Notes: generated by a model not told the origin, from the sequence alone. Counted from the stretch's first letter, positions 1-8,098 are shown. The stretch is DNA of 40,350 nt from Mucilaginibacter polytrichastri (GCF_001911425.1 NZ_MPPL01000001.1:1499362-1539711), one strand, 5' to 3'. Translations and numbers: made by a program.

Positions 1-85
1 GTAAATAAGATTTTTTCCTTGTCCATAACATTTGCGTTGATGGATACAAAGGAATAGCGAAGTATAGCTTAGGATTGCAATGACA

Positions 86-1258
86 TTAATGTAATAATTT
101 ATGTTTTTTAAGGATGCTTAGCATTTCCTCGATATGGGGGTTATCGGTACTACTGCCTTTGAGTATCGCTATGCCTTTGGGGGAATAGGTTGCCATTACG
201 CTTTTAATGCTGTTTATACCGGAGCCTGCAAACACGCTGAAGTGATGTTTTAAGATGGCGGCGTAATGGACCAGGTTGGTACTGCGGTTATATTCGCGGT
301 TAATGTTGTAGCTGGCATACATCAGGGCATTTAGGACATTGCGCATATCGCCCTTTGATGTCAGCATGGGGGCCTGTGGTTGGTGTGCCTTAAAAGCATT
401 GGGAAATGCGCCGGATGAAAAAACCGAACCTAAAAATCCGGTCAGTTCTGCGGTACTGAATACAGCGGCTTCGCTGCCGTTCTTCGTTTTAATGGGCGCG
501 GTCAGCACCAGCCAGAGTTTTTTGATCTCTTCAATATCGCATAAGAGTTCTATGCGCTCCGGTGCTGTTGTAACGCGTTGACTTACCGTTTCCTCTGCAA
601 TGGCCGGCGTTAGTTTAGCTTCCGGTTCCTCCCTTTTTTCTTCGGTGGGTTTGTTTCGCCTAACGATCTCCTTGCCTTTATAATAACTTTCAAAATGCAT
701 ACGGATAGCGCTGCCTGTATCCGGCGAAAGAGCCAGTAGGTGATTGATCTCCACAAATCCCCGGTACACATTGGCTTGCAAGTAGCCCAGGTTATAAAAC
801 AGTGCTTCGTTCAGATCACCCTCAAAAAAAAGAAAGTCCAAGCAGTACAGGCAGTACGTCCTTAAATAAGGTAATTGCTGTTCATGTGGCAATGCGGTAT
901 AGGTAATACCGAGATTTCGCTCAAAATCTACGATGCCCTCGTCATAGCCGCTGATAAACTGCTCCGTAAACCGTTCTTTCATTTCCAGATTCCAGCCGGG
1001 GCAACCATGAATATCATAGCTGTTTATGGTACTTTCCTTAATGCTTAAGAAATCAAAGAGGTCGGCATCACTAATAAAATAGGCGGTGTCCCCTCGGATC
1101 ATTTCCCGGAATGGCAGGTACCCCTCCCTGTCCATTAGGTCAAAACGTTTATCGTCCCGCCCGAAATTGCCATCCTTTTTACAAATAAATGGAACCCTTA
1201 GCGCGTCATAGATATGACCTGAGTAGGGGCTGAAGTTTGGAAGGTGATGAAAAAACAT
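86..1258 (-). CDS. Hypothetical protein, 390 aa
   Basis: I do not recognise this family. The protein is soluble-looking, with no signal peptide and no clear membrane segment. It has an N-terminal half rich in aromatic residues (a Tyr/Cys/Phe-rich stretch near residues 130-145). A charged linker follows around residues 200-225 (KPTEEKREEPEAK), then a C-terminal half of about 150 residues ending in a lysine-rich helix. The two-part layout with a charged linker would fit two folded domains. It is transcribed away from the peptide operon that starts at 1593 and shares a 334-bp intergenic region with it, so it could be a divergent regulator or simply another cargo gene of the same putative integrative element. 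That role is inference from position only. The ATG at 1258 gives the longest frame and no better start is evident. Confidence 0.75.
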   Translation of the reverse strand: MFFHHLPNFSPYSGHIYDALRVPFICKKDGNFGRDDKRFDLMDREGYLPFREMIRGDTAYFISDADLFDFLSIKESTINSYDIHGCPGWNLEMKERFTEQFISGYDEGIVDFERNLGITYTALPHEQQLPYLRTYCLYCLDFLFFEGDLNEALFYNLGYLQANVYRGFVEINHLLALSPDTGSAIRMHFESYYKGKEIVRRNKPTEEKREEPEAKLTPAIAEETVSQRVTTAPERIELLCDIEEIKKLWLVLTAPIKTKNGSEAAVFSTAELTGFLGSVFSSGAFPNAFKAHQPQAPMLTSKGDMRNVLNALMYASYNINREYNRSTNLVHYAAILKHHFSVFAGSGINSIKSVMATYSPKGIAILKGSSTDNPHIEEMLSILKKHKLLH

Positions 1259-1592
1259 AGGCAGGCCACTTTACATATCAAAAATAAAGAATATTATGGT
1301 GAACTGGTATTTATAAAGGGTGTACTCTGACGTATTTACGCAGCTATCAAGATCCGGCTTGACTGTTGGCTATTACAGTTATAAGCGTCTTAAATACAAT
1401 TCTATTTTTCGTCATGCAAATAGAATTGTTCATCAAGGTGCTAATGACTTTCGAGTAAATTTTTTGTAAAGTGCCTTTGGGTTAGTAGATTAAGCAAACA
1501 ATACATATCATTTTTGGCCAAAACTTGATAATGGGCCTTTTTCCGAAACCCATGCGCATCGCAAATAAGTAGGGACTTTTATTTAAACTCTT
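1259..1592. other. Divergent intergenic region before the peptide operon
   Basis: This 334-bp AT-rich stretch separates the 390-aa gene (leftward) from the peptide operon (rightward) and must hold promoters for both. It contains a 12-bp inverted repeat at 1396-1429 and a perfect 12-bp palindrome, TTTTGGCCAAAA, at 1512-1523, about 70 bp before the first peptide start. I found no exact TTTG-N19-TAnnTTTG promoter. A 14-codon open frame from an ATG at 1414 overlaps the first hairpin but has no support as a gene. Confidence 0.5.
1396..1429. promoter_or_regulatory. 12-bp inverted repeat upstream of peptide operon
   Basis: The arms ACAATTCTATTT (1396-1407) and AAATAGAATTGT (1418-1429) are perfectly complementary with a 10-nt spacer. 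No T-run follows on the rightward strand, so an operator or a leader hairpin is more likely than a terminator. It lies about 165 bp before the first peptide start. The function is inferred from position only. Confidence 0.4.
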
Positions 1593-1775
1593 ATGAAAAA
1601 TACAGAATTACAGAATCTGAACATGGTTCAATTATCATCCGTAGAATGCATGGACATCAATGGCGGTGATACTAATGGTTTAATGCATGGTAACACAGGT
1701 TCAAATAATGGCTTTATTTACCTTTACAACGCAGGCGCAACTGTAGTTGGGTTCGTTGCCGGTTTCTTCGCTTAA
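1593..1775 (+). CDS. Double-glycine-leader peptide A1 (bacteriocin-like)
   Basis: This is a 60-aa precursor. A 25-residue leader ends in INGG and matches the classical double-glycine leader pattern recognised by C39 peptidases: Leu at -12, Glu at -8, Ile at -4 and Gly-Gly at -2/-1. Cleavage would release a 35-residue peptide starting DTNGLMHGNTG and ending in a small-residue-rich hydrophobic tail with a GFVAG (GxxxG) motif. Such motifs mediate helix pairing in class IIb two-peptide bacteriocins. It is the first gene of an A1-B1-A2-B2 series, 18 bp before B1, and the export genes follow downstream. A secreted signalling peptide is the main alternative to a bacteriocin. The leader assignment is strong; the toxic activity is inference. 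Confidence 0.85.
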   Translation: MKNTELQNLNMVQLSSVECMDINGGDTNGLMHGNTGSNNGFIYLYNAGATVVGFVAGFFA

Positions 1776-1793
1776 TTTTTAATTTATAAAAAG

Positions 1794-1970
1794 ATGAATA
1801 CACAATTAAACTTAGCCCAAATGGGCCTTGAAAATATTTCGCTTGAAGATGCCATGAAAATTGACGGCGGAGACTATTCTTCTGGATATGCTGCCGGGCA
1901 ATATGTTAGAAAGATCGTAGATGGAGTTGGTTTGTTAGACTTCCTTTATACTGTTGCAAAGGCACTTTAA
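1794..1970 (+). CDS. Double-glycine-leader peptide B1 (bacteriocin-like)
   Basis: This 58-aa frame starts with ATG at 1794 and ends with TAA at 1970. It is below common gene-calling cut-offs. It begins MNTQLNLAQMGLENIS and has a 26-residue leader ending KIDGG, with Ile at -12, Asp at -8 and Ile at -4. The 32-residue mature part begins DYSSGYAAGQYV, contains GYAAG (GxxxG) and ends LLDFLYTVAKAL, a plausible amphipathic helix. It is nearly identical in leader and layout to B2 (2162-2335), which strongly supports it as a real gene. It sits between A1 and A2 and is probably translated from the same mRNA. The likely role is as partner peptide of A1. Confidence 0.85.
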   Translation: MNTQLNLAQMGLENISLEDAMKIDGGDYSSGYAAGQYVRKIVDGVGLLDFLYTVAKAL

Positions 1971-1980
1971 TTCTTATTTG

Positions 1981-2151
1981 ATGAAAAATAACGAACTTGC
2001 GAAGTTGAACATAGTTCAATTATCACCCGCAGAATGTATGGAGATCAACGGTGGAGACACCAATGGTTTAATGCACGGTAATACGGGAAATAACAACGGT
2101 TTCATTTATTTATACCAGGCACTCATAACCACTTTGAGTTATGTCGCATAA
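1981..2151 (+). CDS. Double-glycine-leader peptide A2 (bacteriocin-like)
   Basis: This is a 56-aa precursor starting at the ATG at 1981. An upstream in-frame ATG at 1954 would overlap B1 and add residues absent from A1, so I reject it. The leader (25 residues, ending EINGG) and the first 20 or so mature residues are almost the same as in A1. The C-terminal tail instead reads ALITTLSYVA and lacks the GxxxG motif of A1. The mature peptide would be 31 residues. It lies 10 bp after B1 and 10 bp before B2. It reads as a duplicated copy of A1 that has diverged only at its hydrophobic end. Confidence 0.85.
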   Translation: MKNNELAKLNIVQLSPAECMEINGGDTNGLMHGNTGNNNGFIYLYQALITTLSYVA

Positions 2152-2161
2152 ACTTAAAACG

Positions 2162-2335
2162 ATGAACACACAATTAAACTTAGCTCAAATGGGACTTGAA
2201 AATATCTCATTTGATGATGCAATGAAAATTGACGGCGGTGATTACGCCGCTGGATACGCCGCTGGAAAATATGTAAGAAAAATTTTCGATGGGGTGACTT
2301 TATTAGACTTTCTTTATACAGCTTTCGTGCTTTAA
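2162..2335 (+). CDS. Double-glycine-leader peptide B2 (bacteriocin-like)
   Basis: This is a 57-aa precursor from the ATG at 2162. The longer frame from 2141 overlaps A2 and is not supported by comparison with B1. The leader of 26 residues ends KIDGG. The 31-residue mature part begins DYAAGYAAGKYV, carries GYAAG and ends LLDFLYTAFVL. It differs from B1 mainly in the last few residues and at single sites in between. It is the last peptide gene before the hairpin at 2358-2421 and the export genes. It is inferred to pair with A2, or interchangeably with A1. Confidence 0.85.
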   Translation: MNTQLNLAQMGLENISFDDAMKIDGGDYAAGYAAGKYVRKIFDGVTLLDFLYTAFVL

Positions 2336-2357
2336 CGTTAGACTATAAAATCTGTCC

Positions 2358-2421
2358 AAGGCTTATTTAATGAGATGAACGATTAGAATATTCCGATTAT
2401 TCAAATCATTAAATAAGCCTT
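2358..2421 (+). terminator. Hairpin between peptide genes and export genes
   Basis: Perfect 16-bp arms, AAGGCTTATTTAATGA at 2358-2373 and its complement at 2406-2421, enclose a 32-nt loop and are followed by TTTAAAAATT. The long loop and short T-tract suggest an imperfect terminator or an mRNA-end-stabilising structure. Partial read-through would give abundant peptide mRNA and less exporter mRNA. Confidence 0.55.
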
Positions 2422-2549
2422 TTAAAAATTAATATCCTAAATCAAACGCTATTTTTATTTATCCTGACATTACATTATACAGTGAAATTGAACCGGTTAG
2501 TAATTTGAAATTAAACGGCTCACTTTATAAATACACCCTCATAAAATTA

Positions 2550-3284
2550 ATGAAAGACTTTTTTAGTGAACTTTGGACTTTTGCAAAATGTCCTGAAAAT
2601 ACCTTCTACAGACCAACCAAAATTAGAAATGGAATAATTGACATCTATTATTCTTTAGCATTTTATTTAATAACTGCCACTGTTATTATGATTCCGGTTA
2701 CTGGAGTCATACAGATCATCAAGTACTTTTTTTCTATAGATCTTATTAATATCAGGAATAAAAACATTGAAAAATCTCTGGGTATCTATTCATTAGCAAT
2801 CATTGCGCTATTGGCACCAATAATAGAAGAAACAGTTTTCAGGTTATGGTTAACAGGAAGAAAGGGTTTCATTTTTCTTAGCATCATTGCTGCAAGCTGG
2901 GTTATCATAACCAAAGTAAAAGGTATCTCCATTTATTCCGGGGTCAACGGTGAATTTTTTCACAATTTAGTTTCAGCTATATTCTTAGGCGCTATATTCT
3001 TCGGTGTGGTTAATTTAACTGTACTGAAAAAGTTTCGGAGTAACCATTTTAAATTATTGTATTGGGGATCTTCAGTTGCATTTGGATTGATTCATATCGC
3101 GAATTTTGCGCCGTTGAAACTTAGCCTTTTATTAATTTATCCGCTGCTCATTTTGCCTCAAATGGCCATGGGGTTTTTATTAGGCTTCATAAGGGTAAAG
3201 AATGGGTTTTTATATGCTGTAATGATTCATTGTCTGATAAATCTACCAGGGGCAATATATTATTCTTATTTCTTTAAAAACTAA
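2550..3284 (+). CDS. CPBP-family intramembrane metalloprotease
   Basis: This is a polytopic membrane protein of 244 aa from the ATG at 2550. A TTG at 2505 would add 15 residues and is less likely. The CPBP (Abi/Rce1-like) motifs are present: motif 1 EETVFR with E93, E94 and R98; a second motif in GLIHIANF with H182; and a histidine in MIHCLIN at about 227. Several hydrophobic segments surround them. CPBP proteins in Gram-positive bacteriocin loci (for example the plantaricin and sakacin immunity-type proteins) protect the producer, so an immunity role is plausible. Processing of the peptides or another membrane substrate is the alternative. It sits 214 bp after B2 and 51 bp before the HlyD-like gene. 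Confidence 0.8.
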   Translation: MKDFFSELWTFAKCPENTFYRPTKIRNGIIDIYYSLAFYLITATVIMIPVTGVIQIIKYFFSIDLINIRNKNIEKSLGIYSLAIIALLAPIIEETVFRLWLTGRKGFIFLSIIAASWVIITKVKGISIYSGVNGEFFHNLVSAIFLGAIFFGVVNLTVLKKFRSNHFKLLYWGSSVAFGLIHIANFAPLKLSLLLIYPLLILPQMAMGFLLGFIRVKNGFLYAVMIHCLINLPGAIYYSYFFKN

Positions 3285-3335
3285 GTATGGACATGCGTTA
3301 GCCGCTTTTGTGCTTATACCTATCCAAATCACACT

Positions 3336-4493
3336 ATGATCTTATCAAATGATCAACTGGTCAACACTGAAATATATTATCTTTCACCACTAAAAAGAAC
3401 AACTTTCATTATCTATTGGGTCATCTTAGCCGGGCTCGTCTCCGGTATCTGTGCCTTACCTTTTGTACACACCACAATCGCGGTAACGTCTCAAGGAATA
3501 ATCCGTCCGTGGAAGGAAAGAACGGAAGTAAAAGCAATAGTTGGGGGTATAATAGACACCCTTTATTACAGAGAGGGAAGTTTTGTTAAAAAAGGAGCAG
3601 TTCTGCTAAAGATTAAAGATCGGATAACAGCAGGCAAAAGAATTGTAAACCGCTTTCAAATAAATCAACACTATCTTTTTATACACGACCTGAAATTACT
3701 TACATCAGCGGAGCCTAACGAAACCCTGGTGAATGAATTATCGTCGCCCCTTTATAAAGAGCAACTAAGTCACTATTTACATCAAAAAAGTGATCAAGAG
3801 GCTACCCTTAAAAAAGCTACTAAAGAACTTGGTACCAATACGACTTTACTTAACGAAAAGGTGATCACACAAAAAGAATTTTTCGATACGCAGGTTCAAT
3901 TTGATAAAACCAACAGCAGCTACAAAGCTTTCGTTGTAGAACAACAAACCAATTGGCAACAAGATTTAGCTAAGTATGAACTTGAACTTTCTCAATACAA
4001 AGAAGAACGTAACCAGGTAAATAATGATGCTTCATATTATGATATTAAAGCACCTGTTTCTGGCACATTACAAGGAATTAACACTTTGTATTCTGGGGGG
4101 CTTTTACAAGCAAACGAAACCTTATGCACCATATCACCCGATGGAAGACTATTAGGTGAATGTTACGTGTCAACGAAAGACATTGGCTTGATAAAAATAG
4201 GCCAGCCAGTACACTTTCAAATTGATGCGTTTGACTATAACTACTTTGGGATATTAACCGGAAAAGTTTTGGTTATAGATAATGACTTTTCGATGGTGAA
4301 TAATTCCAGCTTATTTAAGGTCAGATGTCAATTTGACCAAAATCAATTAAGCCTTAAAAATGGTTTTAAAGGAGCATTAAAGAAAGGTTTATCTTTTCAG
4401 GCCCGGTTTATTATCGGAAACAGAACACTTTGGCAATTATTATGGGATGATATTGATGATTGGCTAAATCCAACCGCCCCATCTAAAAAATAG
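3336..4493 (+). CDS. HlyD-family periplasmic adaptor (membrane fusion protein)
   Basis: This 385-aa protein has a short cytoplasmic N-terminus, one membrane anchor at about residues 24-46, and a lipoyl/biotinyl-like half-motif (GIIDTLYYREGSFVKKGAVL). A coiled-coil-prone region (about residues 100-230, rich in Lys/Glu/Gln) is followed by a return lipoyl half and a beta-barrel-like C-terminal part. This is the architecture of HlyD adaptors that bridge an inner-membrane ABC exporter to an outer-membrane channel. Its stop codon abuts the exporter gene, so the two are probably translated together and assemble in one complex. No outer-membrane partner is encoded beside it. The only TolC-like gene in the window (8913-9626) lies beyond the tRNA in another operon. 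Confidence 0.88.
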   Translation: MILSNDQLVNTEIYYLSPLKRTTFIIYWVILAGLVSGICALPFVHTTIAVTSQGIIRPWKERTEVKAIVGGIIDTLYYREGSFVKKGAVLLKIKDRITAGKRIVNRFQINQHYLFIHDLKLLTSAEPNETLVNELSSPLYKEQLSHYLHQKSDQEATLKKATKELGTNTTLLNEKVITQKEFFDTQVQFDKTNSSYKAFVVEQQTNWQQDLAKYELELSQYKEERNQVNNDASYYDIKAPVSGTLQGINTLYSGGLLQANETLCTISPDGRLLGECYVSTKDIGLIKIGQPVHFQIDAFDYNYFGILTGKVLVIDNDFSMVNNSSLFKVRCQFDQNQLSLKNGFKGALKKGLSFQARFIIGNRTLWQLLWDDIDDWLNPTAPSKK

Positions 4494-4498
4494 TGTAT

Positions 4499-6664
4499 AT
4501 GCGAAACGGAATTAAAATAAAACAGCAAGACACTAAAGATTGTGGTGCAGCCTGTCTGGCCTCTATAGCGGCTTTTCATAAGCTGCATTTACCTTTAAGC
4601 AGGATACGTCAATACGCAGGCACCGATAAAAAAGGAACGAATGTTTTAGGAATACTGGAAGCTGCTAAAATAATAGGATTCAATGCTACGGCAGCAAGGG
4701 GAGATTTGGAAAGCCTCACTAAAATACCTCTTCCAGCTATAGTCCATTTGATTTTAAAAAACGGGCTACAGCACTATGTCGTAGTTTACGAAGTCAGCAA
4801 AAAGCGAATTAAATATATGGACCCATCAGATGGGGCTTTTCATAATGTATTATTGAAAAGTTTTAATGAAGAATGGACAAAAGTTATTATACTTCTGTTG
4901 CCCAATGAGAATTTTACTGAAGGCTCTGAAAAAGCTTCAAATCTCAGACGGTTCTGGTCGCTGTTGGCCCCCCATAAATCAGCAATAATCCAGGCGCTTT
5001 TAGGAGCAATAATATATACAATTCTTGGGTTAGGCACTGCCATTTATGTCCAGAAGATCGTAGATTTTGTTTTAATAGATGGGAATACCCGGCTTCTCAA
5101 TATGATGAGTATCGGAATGCTGGTTTTACTTGTATTCCAGACCGTTATTAACCAAATCAAGTCACTGCTCGTACTGCGTACGGGCCAAATGATGGATGCA
5201 CAGTTGATACTTGGTTATTATAAACATCTGCTAAAACTTCCGCAAAATTTTTTCGATACGATGCGCGTGGGTGAAATTATTAGCAGAGTTAATGATGCGG
5301 TAAAAATAAGGGTTTTTATCAATGACATCGCAATGAATCTGATAGTTAATGTCCTTATTACTGCCTTTTCAATAAGTATTATGTTCATTTATTATTGGAA
5401 ACTGGCTTTAATCATCATTGCTATTATCCCCGTATATATAATAATTTATTGGTTAAGCAACAAAGCAAATAAGAAATGGCAAAGAAAGCTGATGGAAAAC
5501 AGTGCTGAACTGGAAACTCAATTGGTGGAAAGTATTAATTCAGCCGGAACCATTAAGCGTTTTGGAATAGAAGAACATGCCAATCGTAAGACAGAGAACA
5601 GCTTCATCAAACTGTTAAGAACGATTTACAGCAGCTCTGTTAATAGCTTATATCTAAACAATTCCTCCGATTTTTTTAATCGCTTATTTACAATTGCGAT
5701 ACTTTGGGCAGGAGCCTACTTTGTTGTGCAACGGGAATTATCCCCAGGGGAATTATTGTCTTTTTATGCATTGGTGGGTTACTTCACGGGGCCAGCTTCT
5801 TCACTCATAAGTGCTAACAAAAATGTTCAGGATGCACTTATAGCAGCAGATAGGCTTTTTGAAATTATCGATCTTGAAACAGAAAAGTATGATAAAGATA
5901 AAATTTTATTAATGCCTGATATGCTGGGTGATATAAATTTTAACAATGTCAGTTTTAGATACGGAACCCGGCAAATGGTTTTCGAAAACCTTAGTTTAAC
6001 GATCAAGTTAAATCAAAATACGGCAATAGTTGGTGAAAGTGGTAGTGGAAAGTCAACCTTGCTTTCAGTGATGCAAAATCTATATCCTGTTACCACAGGA
6101 AGCATTACCATCGGGGGCTTTGATCTCAAACATGTAAACAATGATAGTTTACGAAAAATCATTAGTGTTGTTCCGCAGCAGATTGATCTATTTGCGGGAA
6201 CAATAATTGAAAATATTGCTCTGGGTGATAACCAGCCTGATATGCAGAGAATATTGAGCTTATGTAAATTATTAGGAATTAATGATTTTGTGGAAAACCT
6301 GCCGGATCATTATCATTCGACAATTAGTGAGCAGGGCGTGAATCTTTCGGGTGGACAAAAACAACGTTTAGCTATTGCCAGGGCATTATACCGAAATCCT
6401 GAGATTTTGATCTTGGACGAAGCAACGTCATCTCTCGATCCTTTAAGTGAGCAAAAGGTCTATGATACGCTTGCGTGGTTCAAAGGCCAAAATAAAACGA
6501 TCATCACGATCGCCCATAAACTGTCAACCATAAAACACTGTGATGAAATTTTGGTACTTAAGAATGGGAAACTCCTTGAACGGGGTGATCACAAAACGCT
6601 TGTAGCCCTAAACTCCCATTACGCTTCATTATGGCAGTTTCATCTTGGCGAATCGTACAGTTAA
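4499..6664 (+). CDS. Peptidase-containing ABC transporter (C39 bacteriocin exporter)
   Basis: This is a 721-aa fused peptidase-exporter. The N-terminal C39 domain shows the cysteine-protease motif QQDTKDCGAAC with Cys15, then His92 (HYVVVYEV) and Asp108 (MDPSDG), the usual catalytic set that cuts after Gly-Gly. An ABC transmembrane domain with several helices spans about residues 150-440. The ATPase domain has Walker A GESGSGKST (Lys518), signature LSGGQ (616-620), and Walker B ending in D640-E641. An alternative GTG at 4493 overlaps the upstream stop, so the ATG at 4499 is preferred. Together with the HlyD-like protein it should mature and export the four GG-leader peptides encoded upstream. 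Confidence 0.93.
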   Translation: MRNGIKIKQQDTKDCGAACLASIAAFHKLHLPLSRIRQYAGTDKKGTNVLGILEAAKIIGFNATAARGDLESLTKIPLPAIVHLILKNGLQHYVVVYEVSKKRIKYMDPSDGAFHNVLLKSFNEEWTKVIILLLPNENFTEGSEKASNLRRFWSLLAPHKSAIIQALLGAIIYTILGLGTAIYVQKIVDFVLIDGNTRLLNMMSIGMLVLLVFQTVINQIKSLLVLRTGQMMDAQLILGYYKHLLKLPQNFFDTMRVGEIISRVNDAVKIRVFINDIAMNLIVNVLITAFSISIMFIYYWKLALIIIAIIPVYIIIYWLSNKANKKWQRKLMENSAELETQLVESINSAGTIKRFGIEEHANRKTENSFIKLLRTIYSSSVNSLYLNNSSDFFNRLFTIAILWAGAYFVVQRELSPGELLSFYALVGYFTGPASSLISANKNVQDALIAADRLFEIIDLETEKYDKDKILLMPDMLGDINFNNVSFRYGTRQMVFENLSLTIKLNQNTAIVGESGSGKSTLLSVMQNLYPVTTGSITIGGFDLKHVNNDSLRKIISVVPQQIDLFAGTIIENIALGDNQPDMQRILSLCKLLGINDFVENLPDHYHSTISEQGVNLSGGQKQRLAIARALYRNPEILILDEATSSLDPLSEQKVYDTLAWFKGQNKTIITIAHKLSTIKHCDEILVLKNGKLLERGDHKTLVALNSHYASLWQFHLGESYS

Positions 6665-6784
6665 TGCTACCTCACCTGCTTTGTTCTCCGGATAGCACGG
6701 TTCAGGATCACATATTTTGCAATTAAATAAATCTAAGAGCTTCGTAAATTTAGAAAGTAGTCAGACCATTTACATTTGTTATAC

Positions 6785-6819
6785 ATACCATAGCATTGAT
6801 GCCGTCAATGCTATGGTAT
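6785..6819. terminator. Bidirectional terminator between exporter and integrase genes
   Basis: A perfect 15-bp inverted repeat has arms at 6785-6799 and 6805-6819 with core CCATAGCATTGA. The loop is only 5 nt, and AAATTTTTA follows on the rightward strand. It lies between the convergent exporter and integrase genes, so it probably stops both transcripts. Confidence 0.7.
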
Positions 6820-6825
6820 AAATTT

Positions 6826-8052
6826 TTAGGACTGCATCCGCCTTTTCAGATTCGCCATATCCTCACTTAGTTTACGCTCAACCACTTTGGCATAGGTCTG
6901 TGTGGTACGGATGGTGGTATGCCCCAGCATCTTGGACACGCTTTCTATCGGTACACCATTGCTTAAACAGACCGTAGTAGCGAATGTATGCCGGGCAATA
7001 TGAAAAGTGATATCCTTATTGATGTTACACAAATCGGCGATCTCTTTTAAATAGGCATTCATTTTCTGATTGGAGATCACCGGGAAAAGGGTACCATAGT
7101 TTAGTGCCTTCGGATGCTCTTTATATTTTTTGATCAGTGCCTCCGCATGCGGCAACAACGGTACGCGTACATCGATATCAGTTTTCTGCCTGCTGGTAGA
7201 CAGCCAGTCTTCGCCGTCTATGCCTTTAACGATGTTAGCTGCCGTCAGGTTCATCGTATCTATGTACGCTAAGCCAGTGTAGCAACTAAAAAGAAATAGG
7301 TCTTTAACGGTCTGTAAACGCTCTATACGGAAGTTTTTCTTCTCCATTGCGGCCAGTTCTTCTTTGGTCAGATAAAATCGTTCTACCTTGTTAAAGTGCA
7401 ATTTGTATTTGGCAAAAGGATCTTTTTCTATCCAGTCCATCGTAACGGCCATAGTCACCATTTTACAAAGCCGTTCCATGTGCTTCATAATACCGTTGTT
7501 CGTCAACGGCTTTTGGTGGTCTTTAGGCTGGTGGTGGCTGAGGTAACTTTCAAAGTCAAGTATAAACTTATAGTTCAGCTCAGTAAGGCTAATGTCGGCG
7601 CGGTGGCATTTGTCCTTTAAGAACTTCCCGATATACTTCTGTGTGGTATAATAGTTCTTCATGGTGCCTTTAGCCAGTTTGTCCTGCATTTCCCGGTTAT
7701 GGTATTCACCTAACTTGATTAAAGTATATTCGCTTTGATCGCTACCCAGGAATAACGCCTTTACCGCATCTACCGTAACGGTTTTCTTTTGCTGTACCAA
7801 CTGGTGGTAACTGTCCGCGATCAATGTCCGTATCCGTTCGATATGTTCATTGAGTTTACGGGTTTCTTCTTTGGTGCCTCGTGCCTTGCCTTTGGCATCG
7901 TCCCATTGTTCAGGGTTCACTTTCTTTTTTAAGGAAATTTCACACCGTCTGCCGTTTACCGATATACGGGCAAATACAGTGGCCTGATCGTTTTTTTGTT
8001 GCTTAGGTAACCTAATTACAAATTGGATACCAAATGTGCTCGTGCTTCTCAT
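6826..8052 (-). CDS. Tyrosine recombinase (integrase), Bacteroidota conjugative/phage type
   Basis: This 408-aa protein is read from the ATG at 8052, giving MRSTSTFGIQFVIR, the usual start of this family. A longer frame to 8100 adds 16 atypical residues. It has an N-terminal arm-DNA-binding beta domain (about residues 1-85), a SAM-like core-binding domain (about 100-200) and a catalytic C-terminal domain. The catalytic domain contains HIARHTFAT (His351, Arg354), LGHTTIRTTQTY (His378) and nucleophile Tyr387. The position of the first catalytic arginine reads CYTGLAYID, with no Arg, as described for the CTnDOT integrase group. Its gene start points at tRNA-Pro, the expected arrangement for an element that integrates into that tRNA. 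Confidence 0.92.
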   Translation of the reverse strand: MRSTSTFGIQFVIRLPKQQKNDQATVFARISVNGRRCEISLKKKVNPEQWDDAKGKARGTKEETRKLNEHIERIRTLIADSYHQLVQQKKTVTVDAVKALFLGSDQSEYTLIKLGEYHNREMQDKLAKGTMKNYYTTQKYIGKFLKDKCHRADISLTELNYKFILDFESYLSHHQPKDHQKPLTNNGIMKHMERLCKMVTMAVTMDWIEKDPFAKYKLHFNKVERFYLTKEELAAMEKKNFRIERLQTVKDLFLFSCYTGLAYIDTMNLTAANIVKGIDGEDWLSTSRQKTDIDVRVPLLPHAEALIKKYKEHPKALNYGTLFPVISNQKMNAYLKEIADLCNINKDITFHIARHTFATTVCLSNGVPIESVSKMLGHTTIRTTQTYAKVVERKLSEDMANLKRRMQS

Positions 8053-8098
8053 ATCAATCAATTTTAATGTTACTTGATATTCATTGATGCCTTTGGTC

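Noticed and set aside
1414..1458. 14-codon open frame in the divergent leader
   Set aside because: Too short and without conserved features or a ribosome-binding site; it overlaps a hairpin by chance.
1954..1980. Upstream ATG extending peptide A2 by nine residues
   Set aside because: It overlaps the end of B1 and gives an extension not seen in A1; the leader of A1 aligns with the ATG at 1981.
2141..2161. Upstream ATG extending peptide B2 by seven residues
   Set aside because: It lies inside the A2 coding sequence, and B1 starts at the equivalent of 2162.
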